Source of the DNA: Anaerostipes sp.
Lineage (GTDB): Bacteria; Bacillota; Clostridia; Lachnospirales; Lachnospiraceae
NCBI GenBank assembly: GCA_028704435.1
Contig: JAQWFL010000003.1
Coordinates: forward strand, 1-64,000
DNA length: 64,000 bases
Direction of reading: 5' to 3'
Both the position numbers and the translations under genes were made by a program. Below the pieces are notes generated by a model. That model saw only the letters and a program-made list of their open reading frames with translations, was not told where the DNA came from and did no database searches. Below are positions 17,294 to 26,639 of this stretch, piece by piece (position 1 is the first letter of the stretch; each line of letters opens with the position of its first letter).

Positions 17294-17992
17294 TCAGTTA
17301 TTAACTATCACATTTATTCTTACAAAGATCGGGTATAAATAACTGGCACCAAATACTCCAAGTTTCTTCGGTCCTAAAACATGTCTGTTAGCATCCATAA
17401 CTTTATGAAAAGCAACATCTACACTCGATTTCGTAATTGATTTCTCCTTTCGATTAATGAATATCTCATTGCCTCTAACGCTGTAATTGAATTTTAAACC
17501 TTTCACAGTATGAAATGGATAACCTGCAAATAATATTAATGTTTCCCATAGACTCTCCATCGTCATATCTTGCGTGAGCTTTTTGACCGCTGCTTGACGA
17601 TTTCTCCACACTCTAATGCGTTCCGCATCCGTGCTGATTTCACGAGTCTTATAAACCCCTTTTTTGTATGGAAGATAGCTATGTACCGACGCTCTGCTTA
17701 GTCCAAGTATTTCCTGAATCTGCTGTATGGACTTCCCCGCAGCATATAGCTCCTGAACTTGTTTCGCAATATCTGTCATATAAGCATTTCCAGTGATTAA
17801 TATCTTCCGTATTTTAAGTGGGGTCATGGAAAATTCTTCCCCCAATAACTTCAACTGTTTATGTGCCACATCCTTATCAGAAATTTCGTCAGGTGCTGGA
17901 TTATTATAGGAAAAGATAACCGCATCGAACAATTCCTGCTGTAATTGCTTTGCATCAAAATCTGGTTTCTTCCTGGGTCTTCCCACTTTCAC
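17294..17992 (-). CDS. Helix-turn-helix protein of unknown function
   Basis: 232 residues from GTG at 17992 behind GGAAAGGGGATGG. The N-terminus is basic (MKVGRPRKKPDFDAKQL). A helix-turn-helix lies near residues 78-108 (VQELYAAGKSIQQIQEILGL, SRASVHSYLPYKKG), resembling resolvase-type DNA-binding domains. The C-terminal 100 residues are not recognised. There is no serine recombinase catalytic domain, so it is more likely a regulator than an enzyme. Confidence 0.7.
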   Translation of the reverse strand: MKVGRPRKKPDFDAKQLQQELFDAVIFSYNNPAPDEISDKDVAHKQLKLLGEEFSMTPLKIRKILITGNAYMTDIAKQVQELYAAGKSIQQIQEILGLSRASVHSYLPYKKGVYKTREISTDAERIRVWRNRQAAVKKLTQDMTMESLWETLILFAGYPFHTVKGLKFNYSVRGNEIFINRKEKSITKSSVDVAFHKVMDANRHVLGPKKLGVFGASYLYPIFVRINVIVNN

Positions 17993-18032
17993 TCACCATC
18001 CCCTTTCCGTTATAATCTAGTTTACAAGCGAA

Positions 18033-18158
18033 TCATATATCATCTCTGCAATGAAGTTCCCTCTTACTATGTATGCCAAGTTTGCTGTAAATACTCTGTG
18101 TCGTATTGCTCACTGTTGATGGCGATATACACAATTGCTCTGCAATCTCCTTTAAGAG
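18033..18158 (-). pseudogene. C-terminal fragment of a LuxR-type response regulator
   Basis: About 41 codons encode the recognition half of a LuxR helix-turn-helix (LLKEIAEQLCISPSTVSNTT, then IYSKLGIHSKREL). No receiver domain, start codon or ribosome site lies upstream; the frame runs into unrelated sequence. This is the decayed 3' tail of a regulator gene. Confidence 0.55.
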
Positions 18159-18208
18159 ATGGATATCATTGAGTGATACAATGAACGATAATGAGAAGGA
18201 TGATAATA

Positions 18209-18421
18209 ATGGCGAGACAGAAAACAATTTCTTCGATTGATGCTGCAATTATAAAAACAGAAGAAGATTTGACAAAGGCAAACGCGAAATATGATAAGCT
18301 TGCTAATGAACTTCAAACTTTGCGGAAGCAAAGACGCGAACATGAAGCTAAAATGATACTTGATGCATATGAGAAGAGTGGCAAAAGCTTAAATAAGATC
18401 ATGATCTTTCTAGGGGTATAA
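18209..18421 (+). CDS. Small coiled-coil protein typical of ICE accessory regions
   Basis: 70 residues from ATG at 18209 (MARQKTISSIDAAIIKTEED) with AGAAGG upstream. Residues 10-50 form a long charged coiled coil (DLTKANAKYDKLANELQTLR), followed by LDAYEKSGKSLNKIMIFLGV. I recall close relatives in many clostridial conjugative elements, annotated only as hypothetical. It is one of few plus-strand genes here. Confidence 0.75.
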   Translation: MARQKTISSIDAAIIKTEEDLTKANAKYDKLANELQTLRKQRREHEAKMILDAYEKSGKSLNKIMIFLGV

Positions 18422-18477
18422 AACCCCCGGAAAGTCATTAGTGTAATTTTTGTGAAGAGTTCAGAAGTATAGTTTAA

Positions 18478-18747
18478 TTATGCAAGTATTTCAATGTTTA
18501 AAATGTCCCACTCGCCATCCATTGTTAGATGAAGAATCACCTTCTCATAATACCTATCTGCTGTCAGTGTAGCCCGTTTCTCCTCACATATCAGCATATA
18601 ATTTATACCATTAGCTCTTTGTGAACCACAATACATTACTGGTTTAAATCTGCTACCTATCCGATCTTCAAACATCTCTTTGAATCCTTCTGCAACTTTC
18701 TCTGGAAGATTACAACTTGGATTATCAACTAATTCCCATTCGCCCAT
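18478..18747 (-). CDS. Small protein with cystatin-like pattern, unknown function
   Basis: 89 residues from ATG at 18747 behind GAGAGG. The order of a helix followed by strands (GSRFKPVMYCGSQRANGINY, MLICEEKRATLT) resembles a clostridial family with a cystatin-like fold, based only on my reading of the pattern. No signal peptide is present, so it is presumably cytoplasmic. Confidence 0.55.
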   Translation of the reverse strand: MGEWELVDNPSCNLPEKVAEGFKEMFEDRIGSRFKPVMYCGSQRANGINYMLICEEKRATLTADRYYEKVILHLTMDGEWDILNIEILA

Positions 18748-18786
18748 AATTACTACCTCTCTTTCTTCTTAAGTAAATGCTCCATA

Positions 18787-19086
18787 GCCAGTACCCTAGC
18801 AGAAGAACGCCGCAAAAAAGCGGCGCAGTTAATGGTTTTATTTCCGGCAGTTAGCCGGCAGGTTAGCTGACCATGGGAGCAAATCTTCCAAGAAGTTCCG
18901 GTTAGTATCTTCCAAATGTTTCGGAATCTCGGTTAAGAGATACTCGAAATATTCATAAGGTTTCAGCTGGTTGACCTTTGCCGTTTCGGCAATGCTGTAA
19001 ACAATGGCACTAGACTGGGCTCCGCTGATGGTGTCGATGACCATCCAGTTACGCCTGCCGATACAGAAGCTACGAATCGTTTGCTC
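18787..19086 (-). pseudogene. C-terminal remnant of an IS66-family transposase (left flank)
   Basis: On the minus strand the frame reads LSEQTIRSFCIGRRNW, then MVIDTISGAQSSAIVYSIAE, and ends at 18838 with LPWSANLPANCRK. This is the tail of an IS66 TnpC. After the stop come a G+C-rich hairpin and GGTACTGGC, a degenerate IS end. The 5' side is lost exactly where the recombinase element's 28-bp repeat begins, just at the conserved glutamate motif (SNN/L-S-E). Confidence 0.8.
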
Positions 19087-19150
19087 GCTTAATTATCCAC
19101 ATATGAAGATAAGCTTCCTTATACTCAGCTTGCTTTTATCCTCATCTTTT
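19087..19150. repeat. Left end of the trio element: 28-bp core repeat and 33-bp inverted-repeat arm
   Basis: 19087-19114 is a 28-base sequence repeated identically at 25826-25853. It contains an imperfect dyad (TTATC..CATATG..GATAA) like a tyrosine-recombinase core site. 19118-19150 is the inverted arm (CTTATACTCAGCTT, two bases, then TTTTATCCTCATCTTTT), matching the right arm at 31 of 33 positions. A further inverted copy of AAAAGATGAGGATAA lies inside at 19185-19199. Confidence 0.85.
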
Positions 19151-19205
19151 TCAAGAATGCTCATAATTTCCTGCTCTTTCCTTCAAAAGATGAGGATAAT
19201 TAATT

Positions 19206-20231
19206 TTACCTCAGTCCACAGAGCCGTGCCAATTCTTCCTCATCCTCCATCCACAGTGGTTCTTCCTCTGTTAATCCATAAGGACTCTTTTCCATTGCAT
19301 CCCTTATCATCTCAAGTGATGGTTTTGCATAAATCCGTGTTACTTGGGTCGATGAATGCCCCATTATTCGAGAAACTAGTTCTAATTCAACATCACTTTG
19401 ATAAAGATTCGTACATCTTGTCCTTCTGAACATATGTGGATGCACTTTTTTAGGTAGATCAGGATGGTCACGTCGCACTATATTGGCGTATTTATTAATA
19501 ATACGTTCTATATTCCCTGGCGACATTCCTCCTACATTTTCTTTAATGACGGTATAGAACACCAGATCTGTTTCGGGACTTCCAGCATTATGATACAGAT
19601 TCAGATATCGTTTGATATGGCTGACTGTTTTATCTGTAACCGATACAATTCTTTCCTTATCACCTTTTCCATGTATTCTTAAATATGGTGTGGATTTAGA
19701 GAGATTTATATCCGATATCTTAAGCTCAAGTATCTCACTTAATCTTATTGCTGTATCATATAAAATAACCATGATCGTAGTATCGCGGATTCCTATTTTT
19801 GTGAAACCCGGTGCTGACAGCATTGCCGTAAGGCATTCTTCATTTAGCATTTCTTTCTCTACATCCGGTTCTTTTAGAAACGGTACATGGGATACGCTTA
19901 ATGCGATTTGCTGCATTGCAATATCACCATCAGCCACATACCACACATATGCTTTTAGTGCTGCCAGCCTCTGGTTACATGTTGTCCTGGCATATCCATT
20001 ATTCTGTAAGTACAACATAAAGCTCAGTACAAACTCTCTTGTGCAGTCATCAAACGTAAATTTTTTCATGGAAAAGCCTTTTTCTTCGGTAACATACCTT
20101 CTGAAGATTGTTAGGGCATCTCGATACCCCTTTATTGTATGTTTGCTTCTGCTACACTGCCTGCTTAAATACAGACCAAGGAAATCTCTCGTCTTAGAAA
20201 AGAAAAGTCTGTCAAATGTTCTTTTATTCAT
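19206..20231 (-). CDS. Tyrosine recombinase, third of the trio
   Basis: 341 residues. The SAM-like core-binding domain spans residues 15-115 and the catalytic domain 140-320. The catalytic set is present: Arg in DTAIRLSEIL, Lys in IHGKGDKER, HMFRR box, MGH and the Tyr in TRIYAKPS. Its start overlaps the second recombinase stop by 8 bases, indicating coupled translation. It is followed by the element's inner repeat at 19185. Confidence 0.93.
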   Translation of the reverse strand: MNKRTFDRLFFSKTRDFLGLYLSRQCSRSKHTIKGYRDALTIFRRYVTEEKGFSMKKFTFDDCTREFVLSFMLYLQNNGYARTTCNQRLAALKAYVWYVADGDIAMQQIALSVSHVPFLKEPDVEKEMLNEECLTAMLSAPGFTKIGIRDTTIMVILYDTAIRLSEILELKISDINLSKSTPYLRIHGKGDKERIVSVTDKTVSHIKRYLNLYHNAGSPETDLVFYTVIKENVGGMSPGNIERIINKYANIVRRDHPDLPKKVHPHMFRRTRCTNLYQSDVELELVSRIMGHSSTQVTRIYAKPSLEMIRDAMEKSPYGLTEEEPLWMEDEEELARLCGLR

Positions 20232-21204
20232 ACTCCACCTCCGGAATAACTCTGGAGGAAAGTTTGTCTTTTCTTTTTATTGACTCAAATGCTTCTTCCA
20301 CTTGATGATAATAGTAATAAGTTTCTTCTGTTCCTGCATGTCCAAGGTAACTGCTCAAATATGGCATCATGACACCAAGATCCATATCGGATGCCATCCA
20401 TAAATTCATCCGTTTTATCACAAAACTGTGACGTAAACAATGTACGGTAGGCTTTTTATCACAAGCTTTAGAACTATCTGTATCATTCCAGAATTTATTG
20501 AAGATTCGATCAACTGAGGTATTCGGTATCGGTTTTTCTGTATCCCTTCCTGGAAACAGCCATTCTGGTTCATGTCCCAGTATACGGATGAGATAATCCT
20601 TATATCTGCCACAAAGTTCAGATACATCTTTCGCCAGGTATACAAGCCGATCCTTATCTCCCTTGGAATGTCTTATCGTTAGGATTCCGTTATCTATGTC
20701 TGTATCAGAATATTTTAATCCACAGGCCTCTGAATTTCTTAGACCGCAACAATAAATGAGCCTAAAAAGTATCTTGTATTCTTTTGCAAGCCTTACAAAG
20801 GCATCCACAGCAGGTGATGACGTTTCATAGGCATCGACCTGTTCAAAAAAAGCATGTATTTCATTATCACTCATAAGATATGGAACCTTTTTTTCAGCTT
20901 TCGTAAAATTCCTGGGGATGTAAGAAGCAATACCCATTGCATTTAAATAGATACAGAAGCCCCTGACTGCATCTATGCGGCTTGATTGTGTGGTCTTATT
21001 TTCAGTTTTAGACTTCACAGACCAGCTATCGAATAACTCTTTCGTAACGGCAGGCTTCGTTACATTAACCAAAACGCAGTACCTATCAAATCTTGATAAC
21101 CAGTATGGCGCAGTGGTAAAACTGAAACCTGACAATCTGCGTTGATGAATGTAATCCGTTATATAGGAAGAAAAAATGCTGGAATAAAAGTAATCCTTAC
21201 ACAT
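20224..21204 (-). CDS. Tyrosine recombinase, second of the trio
   Basis: 326 residues with the catalytic set intact: Arg in YCCGLRNSEACG, Lys in IRHSKGDKDR, HCLRHSF box, YLGH and a Tyr within EETYYYYHQ. The ATG at 21204 overlaps the stop of the first recombinase by one base. It differs clearly from its neighbours, as expected for the non-redundant members of a trio. Confidence 0.93.
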   Translation of the reverse strand: MCKDYFYSSIFSSYITDYIHQRRLSGFSFTTAPYWLSRFDRYCVLVNVTKPAVTKELFDSWSVKSKTENKTTQSSRIDAVRGFCIYLNAMGIASYIPRNFTKAEKKVPYLMSDNEIHAFFEQVDAYETSSPAVDAFVRLAKEYKILFRLIYCCGLRNSEACGLKYSDTDIDNGILTIRHSKGDKDRLVYLAKDVSELCGRYKDYLIRILGHEPEWLFPGRDTEKPIPNTSVDRIFNKFWNDTDSSKACDKKPTVHCLRHSFVIKRMNLWMASDMDLGVMMPYLSSYLGHAGTEETYYYYHQVEEAFESIKRKDKLSSRVIPEVEYE

Positions 21205-22405
21205 TAAAAATCACCTCCTGCCCAGGCAATTCCAGCTATATTAAGCGATAATGGGCATTCTGTCATCCGCTCTTCATCCAGTGACAGGTATTTGTGTACT
21301 GTGCCATCTGTCCTGTGACCAAGTGTATCCGATATAAGTGATATCCTTGAATTTCCCCTGAGAAGGTTTGTGGCAAATGTTTTTCTTACCACATGGAATC
21401 CGCTCCCTGGCTGATTGCGGTCAGGTAGAATCCTTTTCAAGGCACTTCCGCATACAGATGTTCCCAGCCTGCCATAAGGTGCACAATGATTGATAAAAAT
21501 ATGGATGTCCTCACTTTCTGGCCGGCCATACTTTATGTATTTATAGATGGCATTTCCAACATTTACAGGCAGTGGTAACATAAGTGCTTTTCCGGTCTTT
21601 TTTTGAATAATGCTTATACTTTTATTTTTCCAATTAACATCCTTAAAGGTAAGAGCCACTATGTCTGAGGCTCTTAGTCCCATCTTTAAGCCTATAACTA
21701 TCATTGCATAGTCCCGCAGTGCAATAGGGCTGTCATGCTCCGTACCATATGTCGCTATGGATTCAATCTCATCATTTCCAAGTACATTTACAATCCTTGT
21801 TTTTGGAGCTGTTATCGTTGGAAGAGCCTTATATAATAAGTGGTTTTCTATCACATTTATATCATTAAGATATAAGATGAAATTTCTGATTCTACTGTTA
21901 TAGGCACTTTTTCCTTCCGTGCTGGAATGACGGTCAGCTGCATTAAAGTCCTGTAACGTCTTGGGCATAACGTTGTTAAAATCACTTATACTCTGGCTGA
22001 TCAGGTAGGTGCAGAACCTGACAATGGAGGATCTATACATCGTAAGAGTCGATTTTTCCATTCCCTCCAGTCGCCTTAGTTCAAGGAAGTCCATGAGCTT
22101 TCTTCGGCACCAGTCTGGCAGCAAGTCCATGCTGCTTTTGTGATCATGTCTGCCAGTTACTGCAGTGTAGATTTCACCAGTCTCTATAAAGCGTAGGAAC
22201 TGGTTCAGGGTCCTCATGGCTTGCTTCAGGTTAGTTCTTAAAAGTGGCTTTACCTCATCAAACCATATCCATGCAAGCTCTTCTGAGAGCTGTATCTGTC
22301 AACCCAAAATTAGGTCAACTGCTCATTGAATTCTAGGTCACTTAAGACCACTTTGTACACCCATGCGCCAGCATGGGTGCATTCTTTAACTGGCATGTTC
22401 TATTG

Positions 22406-23182
22406 TTACTCCGCGGATTCCTCCTTGACATGATCGAATGTAGCACCATTTGTTCGTAGTGTCTCTCTCAGACGGTAGGAATCCCCTTCCATATCGACCA
22501 GGATGGCTTTATAGGTCAACCGATCGACTAATGCGCTTGTTATTGCTGCATCTCCAAATACTTCGTCCCATCGCTCAAATGTTAGGTTTGAGGTGATAAT
22601 GGTCGATTTCTGTGAAGCACGGAGGGAAAGATTGCTGAACAACAGATCTGCGCCTTCCCTATCGAAAGATATGTATCCAAGTTCATCCGCTATTACGAGA
22701 TCATATTTCTCAAATCTTTTTTCATAGGAGCGTAGCTTCTTTGCATCATTGCATTCCTTTAGTTCGGTTACAAGATACGGAATTGTTGTATAGAGAACCT
22801 TGTAACCCTGCTCACAGGCTTTCATTCCAAGACCGATTGCTGTATGGCTCTTTCCTGTACCAGGATTGCCTGTCATGATAAGATTCTGTCCCTTCTGGAT
22901 GAAATCCAACGTAGCAAGCTCTGGGAGCTTCTTTTGCATTGTCTTGGGCAGACAGTCCAGTTCCAGATCTTCCAGGTATTTACGGTATGGAAATCTTGCA
23001 CTGCGTATCCGATTCTCTCTGGCTCTTTTCTCTGCTTCTGCAAGTTCACAGGTTAGGAGTTTATGAAGAAAATCCTCATAGTCAGCAGCATCTTTTTCCA
23101 ACTCCTCGAAATTCTGTCCCATTCCTTTTAACTTCAACAGCTTACAGTATTCTTTTATCTCTTCATTGATCTTTGCCTTCAT
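22406..23182 (-). CDS. istB: IS21 helper ATPase IstB
   Basis: 258 residues of the AAA+ DnaA-like family. Walker A is GNPGTGKSHTAIGLG near residue 105 and Walker B is LVIADELGY near 170. IstB assembles on DNA and activates the IstA transposase. The start overlaps the istA stop by one base (TGATG), the usual IS21 coupling. Confidence 0.95.
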   Translation of the reverse strand: MKAKINEEIKEYCKLLKLKGMGQNFEELEKDAADYEDFLHKLLTCELAEAEKRARENRIRSARFPYRKYLEDLELDCLPKTMQKKLPELATLDFIQKGQNLIMTGNPGTGKSHTAIGLGMKACEQGYKVLYTTIPYLVTELKECNDAKKLRSYEKRFEKYDLVIADELGYISFDREGADLLFSNLSLRASQKSTIITSNLTFERWDEVFGDAAITSALVDRLTYKAILVDMEGDSYRLRETLRTNGATFDHVKEESAE

Positions 23183-24762
23183 CAGACCACCATCCTTTCT
23201 TCTTTGCTCTGTAACTGACAGAGCCTATCATACTGTCCAAGTGTGCTCTTGGATTTCTGGCTCAGGCGGTCTGTTCCGGTCTTCATTATGGAATTCTTAT
23301 TTTCGCTTATCTTGTCACATATCACCTTTACCTTGTCTGCGCTCATATCCATCGGGGAGAGAGATTCCAGTTTCAATAATGCGGTTGCTACTTCGTCTAC
23401 GCCTTTTTCGTATATGATTTCTAAAACCTCTAGAAAAGTTCTGGCATCACTGCTATAATAGGTTTCGAAAAGTTTTTTAATCCGGGTGTCCGACTGAAGC
23501 AGTGCTGTGCTTTGGTGAAGGGCACCTGGTTTTCTTTTCAGGGTATGCAGGTAATGATAAATATCGATTTTCCAGTCATGCCCTTTAAAGCTTCGTTCAT
23601 GGCGAGCAACAATCTCTCCGCCATGATAGATGATAATCTTATCTGTATAGGTGCGGATGTCCACGTCTTTGCCGACCAATGTATCAGGAACGGAATAATG
23701 ATTCTGCGCTACTGTTACAGTAGAATACTTATCGACGTGTCCTCTGCTTTTCTTACAGCTTTCGAATTTTGGCATCCCAGGAAGAAGGTTCTCTTTCTCA
23801 TTTTCAAATGATTCTGCCGGAATCGTGCCATCATAGATATCTCTGGCATTCAGTTTCATGCATTCTCGGTATAGAAATGTATTTGCATCCGCAAGCGTAT
23901 CGAAGACATCGTTCCCGGGTCCACAGAAGACCTTTCGTCTTACATATTCAACGCTGCGCTCTACATGACCTTTTTCATTTCCACTCCGAATGTTACAGAA
24001 GCGGAAGCAGTAGCCATAATAAAGTGACAACTGGGTCAGTGCTTCTGTAGGCTCTTTCTCATGAAGTCCCACAAACTTCCTGACAGCGACCCTCATGTTG
24101 TCGTAGACCATAGTGTGAAATACACCATGACAATGAGCGAAATAGTCTGCATGGGATTCCTGAAATGCAGGTGTGTCCTGTGACTTATATAGTTTTGCAA
24201 AACGGTAATTCGTTTTCGCTGCTGTGAACACGGCCATCTGGTAGTTCTTGTAACCTGTGCCATCAATATCAAGTTTTACAGTTCCCCAGTCGAATTCGGA
24301 AATGTCGCCATCTTCATACTCCTGACGGATATATGCTTCCTGGCTTCTTTCATCGATTTTCCTGATCAGACGTTTAACAGTGGAATAACTGATGTCATAG
24401 CCTTCTTTGATTAAGTACTCATGGATATCGATTTTTTTCATCTGCTGCTTATGCAGCCCTCTTGCTCGACGTATTTCATTTAATTTCAGACATTCCTCAA
24501 TTATAAGCATTGCATCTTCTGTTTTCTTTAATGGGCCACGGTTATGGCTGTCATACTTTGGCTTTTCGACGAAAGCCTGGATAATTTCTGACTGTTCCAG
24601 TTCTGGATTCATGGATAGAAGCTCGTTCCGTTTCTCATCATACTCTTTTACATATTTATTGACGGTATCTTTGCTCATATGCATCTGTCGGGCAATTTCT
24701 CTGTTGCTAACGTTATTCAGATGCTTCAGAATGACTGTTTGCTTTTGTGTCAAATCAATCAC
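23182..24762 (-). CDS. istA: IS21 transposase IstA
   Basis: 526 residues. An N-terminal helix-turn-helix (VSNREIARQMHMSKDTVNKY) is followed by a DDE integrase core with EFDWGTVKLDIDGTG around residue 155 and MVYDNMRVAVRKFVG near 220, and a C-terminal beta domain. It is full length and in the same transcript as istB. The gene is oriented with the recombinase gene it interrupts. Confidence 0.95.
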   Translation of the reverse strand: MIDLTQKQTVILKHLNNVSNREIARQMHMSKDTVNKYVKEYDEKRNELLSMNPELEQSEIIQAFVEKPKYDSHNRGPLKKTEDAMLIIEECLKLNEIRRARGLHKQQMKKIDIHEYLIKEGYDISYSTVKRLIRKIDERSQEAYIRQEYEDGDISEFDWGTVKLDIDGTGYKNYQMAVFTAAKTNYRFAKLYKSQDTPAFQESHADYFAHCHGVFHTMVYDNMRVAVRKFVGLHEKEPTEALTQLSLYYGYCFRFCNIRSGNEKGHVERSVEYVRRKVFCGPGNDVFDTLADANTFLYRECMKLNARDIYDGTIPAESFENEKENLLPGMPKFESCKKSRGHVDKYSTVTVAQNHYSVPDTLVGKDVDIRTYTDKIIIYHGGEIVARHERSFKGHDWKIDIYHYLHTLKRKPGALHQSTALLQSDTRIKKLFETYYSSDARTFLEVLEIIYEKGVDEVATALLKLESLSPMDMSADKVKVICDKISENKNSIMKTGTDRLSQKSKSTLGQYDRLCQLQSKEERMVV

Positions 24763-25793
24763 TTTCCTTTCTTTGCCTCCTCTCAGTGTGATACTGATAG
24801 GATAGCATGTCTTGGGTGGAAAGTGACCTAGTTTTCAATGAACCATCTGACCTATATTTAGGTTAGCACAAACAAGAGCGAAATACCATGCATATCCAGA
24901 AAAATATACAGCAGTGTCAATGTATGCTTGCTGCTTTTAATTACAGTAATGCCATACCGTTCCTCTCGTAGACATGCCAGAAACTTCCCTATACCGTTCC
25001 ACAAATCGTCATTTTTACCATTGATGGTTCTGGAGTCAGTAACACCAGATATAAACGATGAATCTTTTATAACTTGGTGAATCAATAGCTTACTCAATAC
25101 GAGAGAATGACCGATCTTACATTTTCCTATAGATACGAAATACCTAAGCATTGCTCTTATCAAGTCTTCATAGACATCTTTTGATTTAAAAGATTTATGA
25201 TAATCATCTTCGTGAAAAGAAAGAAGCAGACTGTAATTAATCTGCGCTATGCTTGTGAGTCCCTTGCATTGTAGATAAACCATAAAACGCGCACATGCGA
25301 TACGCCTTCTGGGGATATCGGAAGAACTGATGCCTTGGCTCAGTGCATAGTCGAGGTATTCATCGACTTCGCACCTAAGTCTTTTGCAAAGTAAAGAGTA
25401 GTTTGGCTTCTGCGGACCCATATGATCGGGCAGGACATTACCCGACTCATAAATATCTCCTAATTGTTCAAGGCAATGTCTGTATCCCGTATAGTTCCTA
25501 TAAATCCAAATGTCTTTATTGGATTCCAGCCACTTTGCCGCTACTTCTTGTGAATAAGTCAAATGAGTTTCTACCAGATAATCCCGAAAAGCCTTGTAAC
25601 ATAGTTTGTGTAAGCTTTTTGATGATGCCCCATAACCACTTTCTTTCATAAAATCCATTACTTTTGCTACATTTAAGTCATATAGTTCCATAATAGAACC
25701 ACCTCCTGATATTTGATGATTCTATTATCTAAAGACAGAGAAATTTTATCCACACATTTTTTCAAAGAGTTCAGTGTTTATGCCACATCTGCT

Positions 25794-25853
25794 AAAAGAT
25801 GAGGATAAAAATAAGCTGAGTATAAGCTTAATTATCCACATATGAAGATAAGC
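25794..25853. repeat. Right end of the trio element: inverted-repeat arm and 28-bp core repeat
   Basis: 25794-25826 is the reverse complement of the left arm with two mismatches. 25826-25853 is the identical 28-base copy of the left core repeat, in the same orientation along the window. The arm and core touch here, whereas three bases separate them on the left. A related TTATCCACACATTTTTT lies inside near 25747. Confidence 0.85.
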
Positions 25854-26160
25854 AGCCGAGAGAGCAATCAGAGGATTCTGTATCGGCAAAAAGAACTGGC
25901 AGATGATTGATACAATCAATGGTGCCAAAAGTTCTGCTATTATCTATAGCATTGCTGAAACAGCAAAAGCAAACAATTTAAAACCGTATGAGTATTTTGA
26001 ACATCTGCTGACGGAGATTCCACAGCACATGGAGGACACAGATACATCATTTTTAAATGATCTGCTTCCGTGGTCAGAAAAACTGCCAGCAAAGATCAGA
26101 AAACCACAATCATAATTATTAGAGCCATGCAAATGGCTCAATACTTGTCAAGGTACTTAC
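25854..26160 (+). pseudogene. C-terminal remnant of a second IS66-family transposase (right flank)
   Basis: The plus-strand frame reads AERAIRGFCIGKKNWQMIDT, continues through IYSIAETAKANNLKPYEYFE and ends at 26115 with LPAKIRKPQS. A hairpin (GAGCCAT / ATGGCTC) and the IS end (CAAGGTACTTAC) follow. The protein differs from the left remnant, so it comes from another IS66 copy. It is cut at the same conserved motif and lies in inverted orientation. The IS end abuts the truncated acyltransferase gene. Confidence 0.82.
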
Positions 26161-26639
26161 GTTGGAGCGTTTACGATTTTATTATAAAAAATATAAAATA
26201 AAATAAATTCGAAAAATATCATTGGTAAAAACCACAATTGAGATGGTGATGTCATTAAAACATATTTTTTAATAATTTCAATTAGATTTGTTTTAAAAAA
26301 AACAATATATAAAGGAATAACCCAAAATATTGATGCAATAGCATATGGTAGCATAATTCGCTTTGCTCTCTTATAAATATCATTCTTTATATTTGTATAT
26401 TTATTTTTTTCACACTTATTATAATAAAAAAGATATCCACTTATAGCTGCAAATGTTTGTATATCAAACTCTCCTAACCATATTGTGATTTTCTCCCATA
26501 ATGCTGATTGTATATTAGGATGACATATAAACCATCCAGTGTCTGCAAAAAAAGCAGTACAATGACTTAGCACCACTGCCAACATCATAACAGCCTTAAT
26601 ACTTGAACAATTACTGAGCCTTTTATCTTGTATTCCCAA
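26161..26639 (-). pseudogene. Acyltransferase-3 family gene, truncated by IS66
   Basis: About 160 residues remain from ATG at 26639. The sequence has the family's first membrane segments and histidine (MMLAVVLSHCTAFF, then ISGYLFYYN). The frame runs into the IS66 terminal repeat and stops at 26157, so the C-terminal half is lost. It probably O-acetylated the polysaccharide made by the neighbouring locus. This marks the degraded left edge of the exopolysaccharide cluster. Confidence 0.85.

Larger units (their letters stand above)
22291..24874 (-). mobile_element. IS21-family insertion sequence with 5-bp target duplication
   Basis: The ends align as inverted repeats starting TGTATCTGTCAACCC (left) and TGTTTGTGCTAACCT (right). 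Both are followed by a second shared motif TCATTGAA..CTAGGTCACTT, as in IS21 relatives. The duplication AGAGC lies at 22286-22290 and 24875-24879. The cargo is istA and istB only. The excised sequence restores the host reading frame, so the boundaries are secure. Confidence 0.92.
21204..25691 (-). pseudogene. Large tyrosine recombinase, first of the trio, split by IS21
   Basis: The N-terminal part (24875-25691, ATG behind AGGAGG) carries 272 residues and the C-terminal part (21204-22290) the rest. Deleting the IS and one AGAGC duplication joins HGISL directly to SEELAWIWFDEV and gives an unbroken 632-codon protein. The catalytic residues lie in the C-terminal part: Arg in GLRASDI, the HVVRK box, LGH and Tyr in VHKYLSLD. 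The long N-terminal extension recalls Tn554 TnpB in size. The C-terminal half has an internal ATG at 22217 and might still be made alone. Confidence 0.88.
19087..25853. mobile_element. Recombinase-in-trio (RIT-type) element containing an IS21 insertion
   Basis: Three overlapping tyrosine recombinase genes read leftward (25691 to 19206), bounded by 33-bp inverted repeats and by identical 28-bp repeats at both ends. Three contiguous site-specific recombinases with terminal inverted repeats define RIT elements. Removing the 2,584-bp IS21 copy and one target duplication leaves an element of about 4.2 kb carrying only the trio. Recombinases 2 and 3 are intact. The first gene is split, so the element is probably immobile unless the fragments complement each other. 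Confidence 0.8.
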
